From a bacterium (GTDB lineage: Bacteria; UBP18; UBA7526), in assembly GCA_030615855.1 (NCBI GenBank), contig JAUWYL010000028.1, positions 1-13,476 on the forward strand: 13,476 nucleotides of DNA, given 5' to 3'. The position numbers and the translations under genes are program-made. This document shows positions 1-7,353 of the stretch, piece by piece (within the stretch, counting starts at the first letter, position 1; each line of letters begins with the position of its first letter). Under the pieces are notes generated by a model that was not told the DNA's origin, did no database searches, and was given only the letters and a program-made list of their open reading frames with translations.

Positions 1-1286
1 CCCGCAAGGTAAAGAACGATGGAGCAAAATACTTCGGTCCCTATACCAATGCCAAAGCCATCCGCCAAACCCTAAAATTCCTAAGGACCCTCTTTCCCAT
101 CAGGACCTGCAAGAGGAAGATTGGCAAAAAGCCCTTGAAACCATGTCTTAACTATCATATTAAAAGGTGTTTTGCACCCTGTGCCGGAAAGATTAGTAAA
201 GAAGACTATCGAAAAGTAGTGGATGAGGTTGGCCTATTCTTAAAAGGAGAAAGGAGGGCGCTGATAAAGAGTTTAGAGAAGAGGATGAAAGGGGCGAAGG
301 AATCTCTAAAATTTGAAGAAGCCATTATACTACGCGATCAGATAAGATCCTTGGAGAAGATAAGCGCCAGACAGAAGGTTGTCTCGACGAGGCCCATAGA
401 TCAGGATGTCATTGCTTTCGCCTTAGGCCCGGACAATGCCTGCAGCCAGATATTTTTCATTCGTAAAGGAAAACTCATTGGTGGAGAGCACTTCTTCTTG
501 AAGGGGATAAAGGATAAATCTAAAGAGGAGATTCTAACTCCTTTAGTAAAACAGTATTATTATAATGCGATTTATATTCCAAAGGAGGTTGTTCTCCAGA
601 ACGAGATAGAGGAAAAAGAGTTAATTAAAAGCTATCTTGGGAAGAAGGGCAAACGGAGAGTTAGATTAATTGTCCCCCGAAAGGGAGATAAGTTGAAGCT
701 AATTAAATTGGCCGAGAGGAATGCTCGCCTTGCGCTTACTCAGAAATATAGCGCCAGCCAACAGATGAAGAAGGAAGCCTTAGGAGAATTACAGAGGACC
801 CTGGGATTAAGAGATCTTCCCTTCAGAATAGAGGCCTTCGATATCTCAAACATAAGCGGAACTTTAGCCACTGGCTCACTGGTGGTTTTCAGGGGGGGTG
901 AGCCAGATAAGAATGAATATCGCAGATTTAGAATTAAAAGGACACGGGGGGTCGATGATTATGCTATGATGGCTGAGGTAGTAGAGAGACGCTATAGGCG
1001 TCTTTTGAAAGAAAGAAAGATTCTGCCCGATCTAATCTTAATCGATGGGGGAAAGGGCCAACTTAGTGCTGCCTTAAAGGTCTTAAAGAGATTAAAAATA
1101 AAACTTCCCGTTGCTGCCTTAGCCAAGGAGTATGAGCATCTCTTCATTCCAGGAAAATTACCCCCCATTATCCTGGCTAAAAATTCTTCTGCATTATATC
1201 TTTTAAAGCAAATCAGAGACGAAGCCCATCGCTTCGCTTTAGCTTACCACAGAAAACTAAGAAAGAAGAAAATTATTCATGACTAA
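1..1286 (+). CDS. uvrC: UvrABC excinuclease subunit C, 5'-truncated by the window edge and lacking the C-terminal HhH domain
   Basis: UvrC makes the dual incisions of nucleotide excision repair after UvrAB loads it at a lesion. The frame is open from base 3, so the start lies outside the window and about 427 residues are visible. The first residues match the end of the GIY-YIG domain (KYFGPYTNA, then the FPIRTCK and CFAPCAGKIS segments). A UVR motif (UvrB-binding helical hairpin, KFEEAIILRDQI) follows. The RNase H-like nuclease domain has the family acidic residues in FDISNISG (codon at 840), VDDYAMM (954/957) and LIDGGKGQ (1044), and the conserved His in RDEAHRFAL (1227). Only 18 residues follow that His, whereas E. 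coli UvrC has about 70 including a tandem helix-hairpin-helix, so that DNA-binding domain is absent. The stop overlaps the next gene by 8 bp (ATGACTAA), suggesting translational coupling. Identification is firm; the missing domain is seen directly, its consequence is inferred. Confidence 0.96.
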   Translation, partial: RKVKNDGAKYFGPYTNAKAIRQTLKFLRTLFPIRTCKRKIGKKPLKPCLNYHIKRCFAPCAGKISKEDYRKVVDEVGLFLKGERRALIKSLEKRMKGAKESLKFEEAIILRDQIRSLEKISARQKVVSTRPIDQDVIAFALGPDNACSQIFFIRKGKLIGGEHFFLKGIKDKSKEEILTPLVKQYYYNAIYIPKEVVLQNEIEEKELIKSYLGKKGKRRVRLIVPRKGDKLKLIKLAERNARLALTQKYSASQQMKKEALGELQRTLGLRDLPFRIEAFDISNISGTLATGSLVVFRGGEPDKNEYRRFRIKRTRGVDDYAMMAEVVERRYRRLLKERKILPDLILIDGGKGQLSAALKVLKRLKIKLPVAALAKEYEHLFIPGKLPPIILAKNSSALYLLKQIRDEAHRFALAYHRKLRKKKIIHD

Positions 1287-1560
1287 ACTCGATTTGAGCG
1301 GTCTCACTCCTTTTCAGAGGAAGGCCTTGGAAGTAGTAAAGACCATTCCCTATGGAGAGACAAGGACCTATAAATGGGTAGCCAGGGAAATGGGAAATCC
1401 AAAGGCAGCCCGGGCCGTAGGCCAGGCTTTGAAAAGGAATCCCTATCCTATAATTATTCCCTGCCACAGGGTAATCCGTAGCAATGGAAAATTAGGAGGC
1501 TACTCAAAAGGAACCCAGAAAAAGAAAAGACTCCTTAAAGAGGAAGGAGTTACTAGATAG
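1279..1560 (+). CDS. ogt: O6-alkylguanine-DNA alkyltransferase, C-terminal DNA-binding/active-site domain only
   Basis: This 93-residue protein is the MGMT/Ogt active-site domain by itself. The helix-turn-helix part carries a Tyr at 31 and the Arg finger at 45 (NPKAARAVGQAL). The acceptor motif IPCHRV follows, with Cys62 as the nucleophile that would take the alkyl group from O6-alkylguanine, then GKLGGYSKG. The N-terminal ribonuclease-like domain of Ada/Ogt/MGMT (roughly 80 residues) is missing. In this it resembles the alkyltransferase-like (ATL) proteins, which hand lesions to excision repair; those usually have Trp in place of the Cys, and here the Cys is kept. The ATG lies inside the end of uvrC, so the two are almost certainly co-transcribed and probably co-translated. 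It could be an active self-inactivating transferase, a lesion flag for UvrABC, or both. The fold assignment is strong; the exact role is inferred. Confidence 0.93.
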   Translation: MTKLDLSGLTPFQRKALEVVKTIPYGETRTYKWVAREMGNPKAARAVGQALKRNPYPIIIPCHRVIRSNGKLGGYSKGTQKKKRLLKEEGVTR

Positions 1561-1584
1561 ACTGCTTTTAGTTTCGTTCAATCA

Positions 1585-1613
1585 TTGACAATCTACCTCA
1601 AATGGGGTAGAAT
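1585..1613 (+). promoter_or_regulatory. sigma70-type promoter for the small ORF/arsR unit
   Basis: A perfect -35 box TTGACA (1585-1590) is separated by 17 bp from TAGAAT (1608-1613, one mismatch to TATAAT). The expected start of transcription is near 1620, just before a palindromic repeat. The spacer contains a small inverted repeat, CTACC (1593-1597) and GGTAG (1606-1610), which overlaps the -10 box and could be a regulator site. It is the only clear promoter between the ogt-like gene and arsR. The operator idea is inference. Confidence 0.65.
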
Positions 1614-1622
1614 AATATTGGT

Positions 1623-1648
1623 ATCATTCGCACGAATGAGCGAATGAT
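1623..1648 (+). repeat. palindromic intergenic repeat, copy 1
   Basis: The arms ATCATTCG (1623-1630) and CGAATGAT (1641-1648) are exact reverse complements. Inside, CATTCG-CA-CGAATG (1626-1639) forms an alternative shorter hairpin. A 24-bp core (1624-1647) is identical in the copies at 2130 and 4072. This copy lies directly downstream of the predicted transcription start, so it would fold near the 5' end of the arsR transcript. No T-run follows, so it does not look like a terminator. Confidence 0.85.
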
Positions 1649-1661
1649 ATTTCATACATTA

Positions 1662-1716
1662 TTTATCTGTGTGAATCTGTAGTTTTAATCTGTGCTAATC
1701 TGTGCTAATCTGTGGT
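1662..1716 (+). repeat. ATCTGTG short-period repeat, locus 1
   Basis: AATCTGTGCT occurs at 1687-1696 and 1697-1706, then AATCTGTGGT at 1707-1716, with looser copies of the same word from 1663. The period is 10 bp. The same word family, with ATCCGTG instead of ATCTGTG, appears at 8983-9045 and in reverse complement at 6951-6993. The array ends just before the ribosome binding site of the small ORF at 1730. Confidence 0.8.
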
Positions 1717-1729
1717 TCAGGAGGGAAGG

Positions 1730-1840
1730 ATGAATCCCGTTAGACCTATCTCGCCGGTAATTCCCAGTTATGGAATTAACAACAGGTTTTGGTTTTATAT
1801 ACATATTTCAAAACGAAAGAATGGAGGTCTAACGGGATGA
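1730..1840 (+). CDS. small ORF (36 codons) upstream of and overlapping arsR; unrecognised
   Basis: The ORF begins MNPVRPISPVIPSYG and ends KNGGLTG. A perfect AGGAGG (1719-1724) lies five bases before the ATG, the best ribosome binding site in this part of the window. The TGA stop (1838-1840) overlaps the ATG of the ArsR gene (1837-1839) in an ATGA arrangement typical of coupled translation. Codons 2 to 6 and the last codons contain the two arms of a 14-bp inverted repeat. The peptide has a Pro-rich start and a basic, aromatic second half, with no signal peptide or clear membrane segment. It may be a real microprotein made with the regulator, or a leader peptide whose translation opens the arsR start. 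I do not recognise a family. A chance ORF is possible but unlikely given the start and stop signals. Confidence 0.6.
   Translation: MNPVRPISPVIPSYGINNRFWFYIHISKRKNGGLTG
1734..1838 (+). promoter_or_regulatory. predicted RNA structure masking the arsR ribosome binding site and start codon
   Basis: ATCCCGTTAGACCT (1734-1747) and AGGTCTAACGGGAT (1825-1838) are a perfect 14-bp inverted repeat. The right arm covers part of the GGAGG (1823-1827) and the first two bases of the arsR ATG (1837-1839). Within the closed region are two smaller stems: TAATTCC/GGAATTA (1758-1764 with 1772-1778) and GTTTTG/CAAAAC (1786-1791 with 1809-1814). Together they draw a three-way-junction-like fold. As RNA the outer stem would hide the arsR start until a ribosome on the small ORF passes through. 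A DNA-level role as a split operator is the alternative. The pairing is seen in the sequence; function is inferred. Confidence 0.6.
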
Positions 1841-2115
1841 AGGAACTGACCAAGCTCTTTAAAGCCCTGGCCAATGAGAGGAGACTTAAGATATTATACC
1901 TTTTGGCTAAAAAAGGAAAGGGGACGGTCTCCAGTATCAGTCAAAGTTTGGGCCTTTCTATTAGAAGTATCTCCAAGCATCTCTTGAAGTTAGAGGATAC
2001 TGGTTTAATAGCGCGCAAACAGACGAGTAAATGGGTCTATTATTCCTTGAATGACAATCCAAAAGAGGATGTAAAACACTTACTCAGAATACTTCGCAGA
2101 AGACGAAGAAAGTAA
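1837..2115 (+). CDS. ArsR/SmtB-family winged-helix transcriptional regulator
   Basis: The 92-residue protein is a compact ArsR-type DNA-binding domain. LTKLFKALANERRLKILYLL is the typical first helices, SSISQSLGLSIRSISKHLLKLEDTGLI is the helix-turn-helix, and RKQTSKWVYYSL is the beta wing. The tail is very basic (RILRRRRRK). The usual metal-binding cysteines of ArsR/SmtB sensors (ELCVCDL in helix 3) are absent and the protein has no Cys at all, so a metal sensor of the classic type is unlikely. ATG 1837 is chosen because GGAGG (1823-1827) precedes it and it overlaps the TGA of the small upstream ORF; an in-frame upstream start at 1789 would add residues unlike the family. Candidate targets are its own promoter (spacer inverted repeat) and the exported protein gene downstream. 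The effector is unknown. Confidence 0.9.
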   Translation: MKELTKLFKALANERRLKILYLLAKKGKGTVSSISQSLGLSIRSISKHLLKLEDTGLIARKQTSKWVYYSLNDNPKEDVKHLLRILRRRRRK

Positions 2116-2123
2116 CTTTAGAT

Positions 2124-2154
2124 ATTCGCTCATTCGCACGAATGAGCGAATGAT
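2124..2154 (+). repeat. palindromic intergenic repeat, copy 2 (longest palindrome)
   Basis: Here the palindrome is extended: ATTCGCTCATTCG (2124-2136) and CGAATGAGCGAAT (2139-2151) are perfect 13-bp inverted arms around CA. The 24-bp core shared with copies 1 and 3 runs from 2130 to 2153. It fills most of the gap between arsR and the next gene and has no T-run after it, so read-through into that gene is possible. Confidence 0.88.
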
Positions 2155-2181
2155 AGAAAGCCTGATTAAGGAGTCGCGGAA

Positions 2182-4044
2182 TTGAAGAAGGTAGTAGGTT
2201 TATGTTTAATAATATTCCTGACGCTATTAGCATCTCTTGTTTATGCTGATGTAATTCATTTAAGAGATGGAGGAACAGTTGAGGGGAAGATAATAGAGGA
2301 GACTAAAGACATAGTTAAAGTAAAAACTACCTATGGAATAATATCTTTTCAGAAAGATCAGATAGCTTCCATAGAGAAGCGAGTTACGGATGAGGAGATT
2401 TACAAAAAGAAGGCATCAAAGATAAAACCCAATGACCCAGAAGCACACCATCAACTCGGCCTCTTCTGTATCAAGAAGGGATTGAATAATCATGCCATTG
2501 AAGAATTCAAAGAAACCTTAAGGCTGAAATCAAAACATATCGATGCCTGCTACTATCTGGGCATCGCCTATGAAAGAAAAGGAAAGCATAAAAAGGCGTT
2601 AAAAAAATTTAAAGAAGTATTGAAGCAGAACCCATTCTATAGTGCCCGAGACAAAGATCGACTCTTCAACCTTCTAAAGAAGGCAAAAGAGAGTAAAAAT
2701 TACTCTGAAGTTCATTCCTATTTGGGAGACGCCTATGAAAGGCAAGGGGAATATGAAGAAGCGTTGGCTGAGTGGGAGAGGGTGATCGACACCTGCTTTG
2801 AATCGACGGAGGAGGAAAGAGAGAGGGCAAGAAGACATCTAAGAATATTACATAAGAGGATCCCTCCCAATAAAGACCCTGCCAAGGCCAATGTCTGGGA
2901 CATGTTCGTCGCCATCTTTAGGAAAACGGACTTTACCTGGGTAGATAAGAAAGGGATTGTAAAGCATGTCGCTGTCTCTTTAACTGATGAGCAGATTGAT
3001 ACTATACGCTCGAGTATGATGGATTTTGCCAAGTGGGTATTTGAGCATTCAAGGGGTCAGATGCGGATCAGTCTTAAATTTAAAGTCATCGATGAACCGA
3101 TATCTAAGATTAGCACCTATCGCGGGAAATATATGCTCAAGCCAGAGGACGTGAAGAACTCCATCACAAACCTCTATAAATGGGGGAAGACCGATACCCT
3201 TGCTATCTTCTGGAATTCAGGAGATATTCCACTCGCTCGCGGTGGTTACTGTTTCTCTCATGGGAGCGCAAGAAAGAATGCCTCTGTTTTCTTATGTGCT
3301 ATGTTACCCAAGTTTGATGTTACTTCTAGAACTTTTAATGTGGCCAGACACGAATGGCTACATAATCTCGATAGTGCAATCACCAATGTATTAAAGTACA
3401 AAAAAGAACTCTTCCCAGACATCGAGCGGCCGGCAGCAAGCTATAAAGAATATTCCAAGGACGTCTTCTATGAGGATATGATGAAGACCTGGGTGACATC
3501 GAAGATGTGGCAGGAGGCCACAATTATAGACGTAATTACCGCTCCCTTCATCAGGGATTGGCTAGTTTGTGGTCCCTTTGATAACTCAAAGAAGAATGGC
3601 TTGGCTACTGATTATATTCATGAGGAGTATATGAAGCCATCTTTAGGAAAGGCAAGTAATGGAAAGAGATGGAAAGAACTAAAGAGTTCTAAAGATTATA
3701 TAAACCTCAGGAGAAGTTTCAAGCCGAATAATTATGTCGTTGCCTATGTCCATACCTATATCTACTCACCCAAAGAACAGAGGGCCAGATTATGGATAGG
3801 AAATGATGATGGTGTCAAAGTATGGTTGAATGGCAGATTAATACGGGAAAGTCCAGCGCCCGGTGGGGCTCGACCCTGGGAGGAATTGGTACCCATTACT
3901 TTAGAAAAAGGCTGCAACCGGCTTTTGATGAAGGTTGATCAACTGGAAAAGGGTTGGGGATTTTACGCTCAGATATGTGACAATCGAAGCAAAGAGATTA
4001 AAGGGCTGAAGTATCAATTAAATCAACCACAAGAGATAAAGTAA
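2182..4044 (+). CDS. exported TPR protein with HEWLH metallopeptidase-like motif and C-terminal beta-sandwich-like region
   Basis: This 620-residue protein starts at TTG with AAGGAG (2168-2173) eight bases upstream. Residues 1-22 are a signal peptide (KK, hydrophobic core, VYA before Asp23), so it is exported. Residues 23-70 (VIHLRDGGTVEGKI, IISFQKDQIASIEK) form a small beta-rich module of a type often found at the start of secreted TPR proteins. TPR-like helices follow at about 85-220 (AHHQLGLFCIKKG, CYYLGIAYERKGKHKKAL, SYLGDAYERQGEYEEAL). The middle part (240-450) is unfamiliar but has HEWLH at 390-394, matching the HExxH zinc-protease signature; E431 or D432 in YEDMM could be a third ligand. 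From about 459 (WLVCGPFDN) to 610 comes a domain with RLWIGNDDGVKVWLNGRL and CNRLLMKVDQ, resembling the carbohydrate-binding or PA14-like sandwiches of secreted proteins in uncultured lineages. A role as envelope or extracellular protease is inferred. It sits 66 bp after arsR. Confidence 0.85.
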   Translation: MKKVVGLCLIIFLTLLASLVYADVIHLRDGGTVEGKIIEETKDIVKVKTTYGIISFQKDQIASIEKRVTDEEIYKKKASKIKPNDPEAHHQLGLFCIKKGLNNHAIEEFKETLRLKSKHIDACYYLGIAYERKGKHKKALKKFKEVLKQNPFYSARDKDRLFNLLKKAKESKNYSEVHSYLGDAYERQGEYEEALAEWERVIDTCFESTEEERERARRHLRILHKRIPPNKDPAKANVWDMFVAIFRKTDFTWVDKKGIVKHVAVSLTDEQIDTIRSSMMDFAKWVFEHSRGQMRISLKFKVIDEPISKISTYRGKYMLKPEDVKNSITNLYKWGKTDTLAIFWNSGDIPLARGGYCFSHGSARKNASVFLCAMLPKFDVTSRTFNVARHEWLHNLDSAITNVLKYKKELFPDIERPAASYKEYSKDVFYEDMMKTWVTSKMWQEATIIDVITAPFIRDWLVCGPFDNSKKNGLATDYIHEEYMKPSLGKASNGKRWKELKSSKDYINLRRSFKPNNYVVAYVHTYIYSPKEQRARLWIGNDDGVKVWLNGRLIRESPAPGGARPWEELVPITLEKGCNRLLMKVDQLEKGWGFYAQICDNRSKEIKGLKYQLNQPQEIK

Positions 4045-4070
4045 AATTTTTTAGAGAAAGTGAAGATAGA

Positions 4071-4095
4071 ATCATTCGCACGAATGAGCGAATGA
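4071..4095 (+). repeat. palindromic intergenic repeat, copy 3
   Basis: ATCATTCG (4071-4078) begins the same 24-bp core (4072-4095) seen in copies 1 and 2, in the same orientation. It lies in the 90-bp gap before secA. A TAGAAT (4067-4072) overlaps its left end, but no credible -35 box is at the right distance, so I do not call a promoter here. Confidence 0.85.
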
Positions 4096-4134
4096 CACTT
4101 GAAGCAGATTTTGGTGTTTGAAGGATAAAAGGAA

Positions 4135-6951
4135 ATGTTAGGGTTTGTTTTAAAGAAGATATTTGGGACAAAGCAGGAGAGGGATATCAAGCAGTTAAAA
4201 CCTCTTACAGGAGAGATTAATGCTTTGGAGCCAGATATCTCGAAGCTGAGCGATCGAGAGCTTCGGGCCAAGACGGATGAGTTCAAAGCCCGCATCAGAG
4301 AAAAGGAGAAGGAATTTGAGGAAGCGATAAGAGGATTGAAAAAGGAACTATCTGAGGCCGTCTCTCCCAAGGGAAAGGAGAAGATAAAGATTAAATTAAA
4401 AGAGACCAAGAATAAGATATTGGGAGATATCCTTCCCACGGCCTTTGCCGTAGTGAGAGAAGTGGGAAAAAAGACCATCAATATGAGGCACTTCGATGTC
4501 CAGTTGATAGGAGGAATTGTCTTACATCAGGGGAAGATCGCTGAGATGGCTACGGGAGAGGGGAAGACCTTGGTGGCTACCCTAAATGCTTACTTAAATG
4601 GTCTCAGTGGAGAAGGGGTGCATATCGTTACCGTTAATGACTATTTAGCCAGAAGGGATACGGAATGGATGGGTCCCATATATGATTTCTTGGGCCTATC
4701 CGTGGGATGCATCCAGCACGATAAGTCATTCCTCTTCGATCTATCCATAAGTGAGACGGGAAAGTGGGAACTAGATAAGGTGGGTTCCGGGATATATCTT
4801 CGTCCAGTAAGTAGACAGGAGGCCTACCAGGCAGACATTACCTATGGAACGAATAATGAGTTTGGCTTCGATTACCTTCGTGACAATATGGCCATAGGGC
4901 TCCAGGATAGGGTTCAGAGAAAACTCAACTATGCCATTGTCGATGAGGTGGATTCCATCTTAATTGATGAAGCAAGGACACCTTTGATTATCTCCGGACC
5001 AGCAGAGGAGTCAACGGATAAATATATTATTGTGGAACGTCAGGTAATACCTCGTCTTCAAGGGAGGAAAATCCTTGAGGAAGAGGAGATAGAGGCCAAG
5101 AAAACCGGGGCTGATTTAGAGAAGGGCTATGATTATATTGCGGATGAAAAGGCCGGGACCATTAAACTTACGGAGCAGGGGATTACTAATAGTGAAAAAA
5201 TATTAAAGGTGGACGATATCTATGCCCCGCCGGGGGAATGGGCCCATCATATCACTCAAGGACTACGGGCTAAGGAATTCTTCCACCGGGATCATCACTA
5301 TATGGTAAAGGATGGTCAGGTGATTATTGTCGATGAGTTCACGGGAAGATTAATGCCCGGTAGAAGGTGGAGTGAAGGACTCCATCAGGCAATAGAGGCC
5401 AAGGAGAATGTAAAGATTGCCAGGGAGAATCAGACCTTAGCCACCATTACCTTCCAGAATTACTTCCGGATGTATGATAAGTTAGCGGGAATGACCGGAA
5501 CTGCCGCCACTGAGGCAGAGGAGTTTAATGAGATCTATAAGTTAGATGTCGTAGTTATCCCTCCTAATAAGTCTTTAATAAGATACCAGTGGCCGGATGT
5601 GATATATAAGACAGGGGAAGAGAAGTTCAAGGCAGCGGTAGAGGAGATAGCAAAATTACATAAGGAAGGAAGACCAGTCTTAGTAGGAACGGTATCCATT
5701 GAGAAGAGCGAATATTTAAGTAATCTACTACGGAAGAAGGGGATTCCCCATGAGGTATTGAATGCCAAGAACCATGAGAGGGAGGCCCATATTATTGCTA
5801 AGGCGGGGCAGAAGGGTTCAGTGACCATTTCTACCAATATGGCAGGGAGGGGAACGGACATTGTCTTAGGAAAAGGGGTTGCCCAGATGGACGGGCTCCA
5901 TGTCTTAGGGACAGAGAGACATGAGGCCAGGAGGGTTGATAATCAGTTGAGGGGAAGGGCGGGGAGGCAGGGAGACCCTGGTTCCTCAAGATTTTACCTC
6001 TCTTTACAGGATGACCTTATGAGACTCTTCGGTTCGGATCGCATCTCTTTCATCATGGATAAACTCCATATCCCCTCTGATCAGCCCATTGAACATGCCC
6101 TGGTGACCAGGGCCATTACCACTGCCCAGAAGAGGGTGGAGCAGCGGAACTTTGAGATACGAAAACACCTCTTAGAATATGACGATGTCATGGAGAAGCA
6201 GAGGGACTATATCTATAGAAGAAGAAGGGAAATTCTGGAGAAGGAGAATCAGAGCCAGGCCATCAAGGAATGGATGGAGGGGATCTTAGATAGTGCTTTA
6301 GATATCCATATCTTGGAGAAGACCCATCCCGAGGATTGGGATATAGAGGGATTGAATAGAGGACTCGGCCAAGTATTTCCCATTGCTTTGAGAAGAGAGG
6401 ACATCGATCTTTCACGAATAACGAGAGAGGATCTGAGAAGGATACTCTGGGATGCTATTCTCAAAGCCTATCAAGAGAAGGAGGAAAGGATTGGCCCGGA
6501 GAGCATGCGTGCCCTGGAAAGGGACATTATGCTCCACATCGTTGATTCCAGGTGGAAAGACCACCTCTATAATCTGGACCACCTGAAAGAGGGGATCGGC
6601 CTTCGCGCCTATGGCCAGAGGGATCCCTTGATAGAATATAAACATGAATCCTTTAATTACTTTACTACTCTATGCGAGGCCATTCCCCAGGAGGGGATTG
6701 CGCTCTTATTTAAGGTTCGCTTACCGGGAGAAGCGCACGAGAGAGAAGCACCGGTTAGAAGACACTTCATCCATCAACGCTACTCGACCTACGACATGGC
6801 AGAAGCAAAAGGAGAAGTTGAACAGCCGGATATCAGAGGAGAGCCGGAGGCCAAGCCCCTTCCCTTTAAGAGGCCGGGGAGGAAGATCGGGAGGAATGAG
6901 CCCTGTCCCTGTGGAAGCGGGAAGAAGTATAAGTATTGTTGTGGAAGTTAA
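4135..6951 (+). CDS. secA: preprotein translocase ATPase SecA
   Basis: SecA is the motor that pushes unfolded preproteins through SecYEG. All 938 residues are present, close to the E. coli length (901). Motifs in order: the N-terminal [18 protein letters not shown] helix; Q-motif region and Walker A MATGEGKT (138-145); [15 protein letters not shown]; Walker B VDEVDS followed by [15 protein letters not shown]; the preprotein cross-linking domain; [21 protein letters not shown]; the [10 protein letters not shown] arginine-finger motif; and the scaffold region [19 protein letters not shown]. The extreme C-terminus is the zinc-binding SecB/ribosome motif, with Cys at 924, 926, 935 and 936 ([13 protein letters not shown]). 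About 30 extra residues sit at 197-226, between IQHD and the QADITYGT segment, compared with the E. coli protein. AAGGA (4121-4125) lies nine bases before the ATG. The stop is followed at once by a repeat and the VanZ gene. Confidence 0.98.
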   Translation: MLGFVLKKIFGTKQERDIKQLKPLTGEINALEPDISKLSDRELRAKTDEFKARIREKEKEFEEAIRGLKKELSEAVSPKGKEKIKIKLKETKNKILGDILPTAFAVVREVGKKTINMRHFDVQLIGGIVLHQGKIAEMATGEGKTLVATLNAYLNGLSGEGVHIVTVNDYLARRDTEWMGPIYDFLGLSVGCIQHDKSFLFDLSISETGKWELDKVGSGIYLRPVSRQEAYQADITYGTNNEFGFDYLRDNMAIGLQDRVQRKLNYAIVDEVDSILIDEARTPLIISGPAEESTDKYIIVERQVIPRLQGRKILEEEEIEAKKTGADLEKGYDYIADEKAGTIKLTEQGITNSEKILKVDDIYAPPGEWAHHITQGLRAKEFFHRDHHYMVKDGQVIIVDEFTGRLMPGRRWSEGLHQAIEAKENVKIARENQTLATITFQNYFRMYDKLAGMTGTAATEAEEFNEIYKLDVVVIPPNKSLIRYQWPDVIYKTGEEKFKAAVEEIAKLHKEGRPVLVGTVSIEKSEYLSNLLRKKGIPHEVLNAKNHEREAHIIAKAGQKGSVTISTNMAGRGTDIVLGKGVAQMDGLHVLGTERHEARRVDNQLRGRAGRQGDPGSSRFYLSLQDDLMRLFGSDRISFIMDKLHIPSDQPIEHALVTRAITTAQKRVEQRNFEIRKHLLEYDDVMEKQRDYIYRRRREILEKENQSQAIKEWMEGILDSALDIHILEKTHPEDWDIEGLNRGLGQVFPIALRREDIDLSRITREDLRRILWDAILKAYQEKEERIGPESMRALERDIMLHIVDSRWKDHLYNLDHLKEGIGLRAYGQRDPLIEYKHESFNYFTTLCEAIPQEGIALLFKVRLPGEAHEREAPVRRHFIHQRYSTYDMAEAKGEVEQPDIRGEPEAKPLPFKRPGRKIGRNEPCPCGSGKKYKYCCGS

Positions 6952-6993
6952 CACGGATAGGCACGGATGGGAAAACGGATGAGCACGGATACG
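6951..6993 (+). repeat. ATCCGTG short-period repeat (reverse orientation), locus 2, providing the start of the VanZ ORF
   Basis: CACGGAT occurs at 6952-6958, 6962-6968 and 6984-6990, with ACGGAT at 6975-6980. This is the reverse complement of the ATCCGTG word found at 8983 and 9032. The array begins at the last base of the secA stop codon and runs into the VanZ reading frame. It contains both candidate ATG starts of that gene (6967 and 6979). Confidence 0.8.
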
Positions 6994-7353
6994 AAACACT
7001 TTACGTATTATTGGCTACCGCTGATTCTCTATGCGGGAGTGATATTTACCGTTTCTTCCTTTCCTCTGCCACCACCAAAGGTTGAGATTCCTTTTATAGA
7101 TAAGTTCATCCATTTGGTAGAGTATGGAATATTGGGCTTTCTCTTCTATCGTGCCCTAAGAATTTCGAGGTTGGCAAGGCGAGTCTTCATTCTCGCTATT
7201 ATCTTTTCTATTCTCTATGCTCTGAGCGATGAGATTCATCAGTTTTTTGTTCCCGGAAGAAAATTCGACCTCTGGGACTTAGCAGCCGATAGTTTAGGAA
7301 TCGTTTTGGTTACTTTATATCTGAAACATAAGCAGGGGTTAGCACGAAAATAA
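6967..7353 (+). CDS. VanZ-family small membrane protein
   Basis: This 128-residue protein has the VanZ-family layout of about four hydrophobic segments (LPLILYAGVIFTVSSF; GILGFLFYRAL; VFILAIIFSILYALS; DLAADSLGIVLVTLYL) and the family's conserved polar residues. These are DKFIHLVEYGILG after the first helix and DEIHQFFVPGRKFDLWDLAADSLG in the third to fourth region. VanZ itself gives low-level teicoplanin resistance in enterococci; the role of most family members is unknown and none should be assumed here. The first 8 or so codons are made of the CACGGAT repeat, and no strong ribosome binding site precedes ATG 6967; ATG 6979 (MSTDTKHF) is equally possible. The 15-bp gap after secA suggests co-transcription. 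Family assignment is solid, the start is uncertain. Confidence 0.88.
   Translation: MGKRMSTDTKHFTYYWLPLILYAGVIFTVSSFPLPPPKVEIPFIDKFIHLVEYGILGFLFYRALRISRLARRVFILAIIFSILYALSDEIHQFFVPGRKFDLWDLAADSLGIVLVTLYLKHKQGLARK

Noticed and set aside
1227-1290. UvrC might lose its HhH domain through a frameshift error.
   Set aside because: After the stop the sequence is fully used by the overlapping alkyltransferase frame, and I see no HhH-like coding in another frame, so a simple indel does not explain it.
1789-1836. Upstream alternative start for the ArsR gene.
   Set aside because: It lacks a ribosome binding site and adds residues unlike the family; ATG 1837 has GGAGG and the ATGA overlap.
1725-1844. 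Mobile-element reading of the 14-bp inverted repeat, with GAAGGA on both sides as a target duplication.
   Set aside because: The left GAAGGA is three bases away from the arm, so the copies do not abut the inverted repeat, and the element coincides exactly with an ORF having its own start and stop signals.
2733-3032. Open frames on the minus strand, such as this one and others opposite secA, lysS and lolC.
   Set aside because: They lie opposite well-supported genes, show no recognisable motifs and have compositions expected of antisense shadows.
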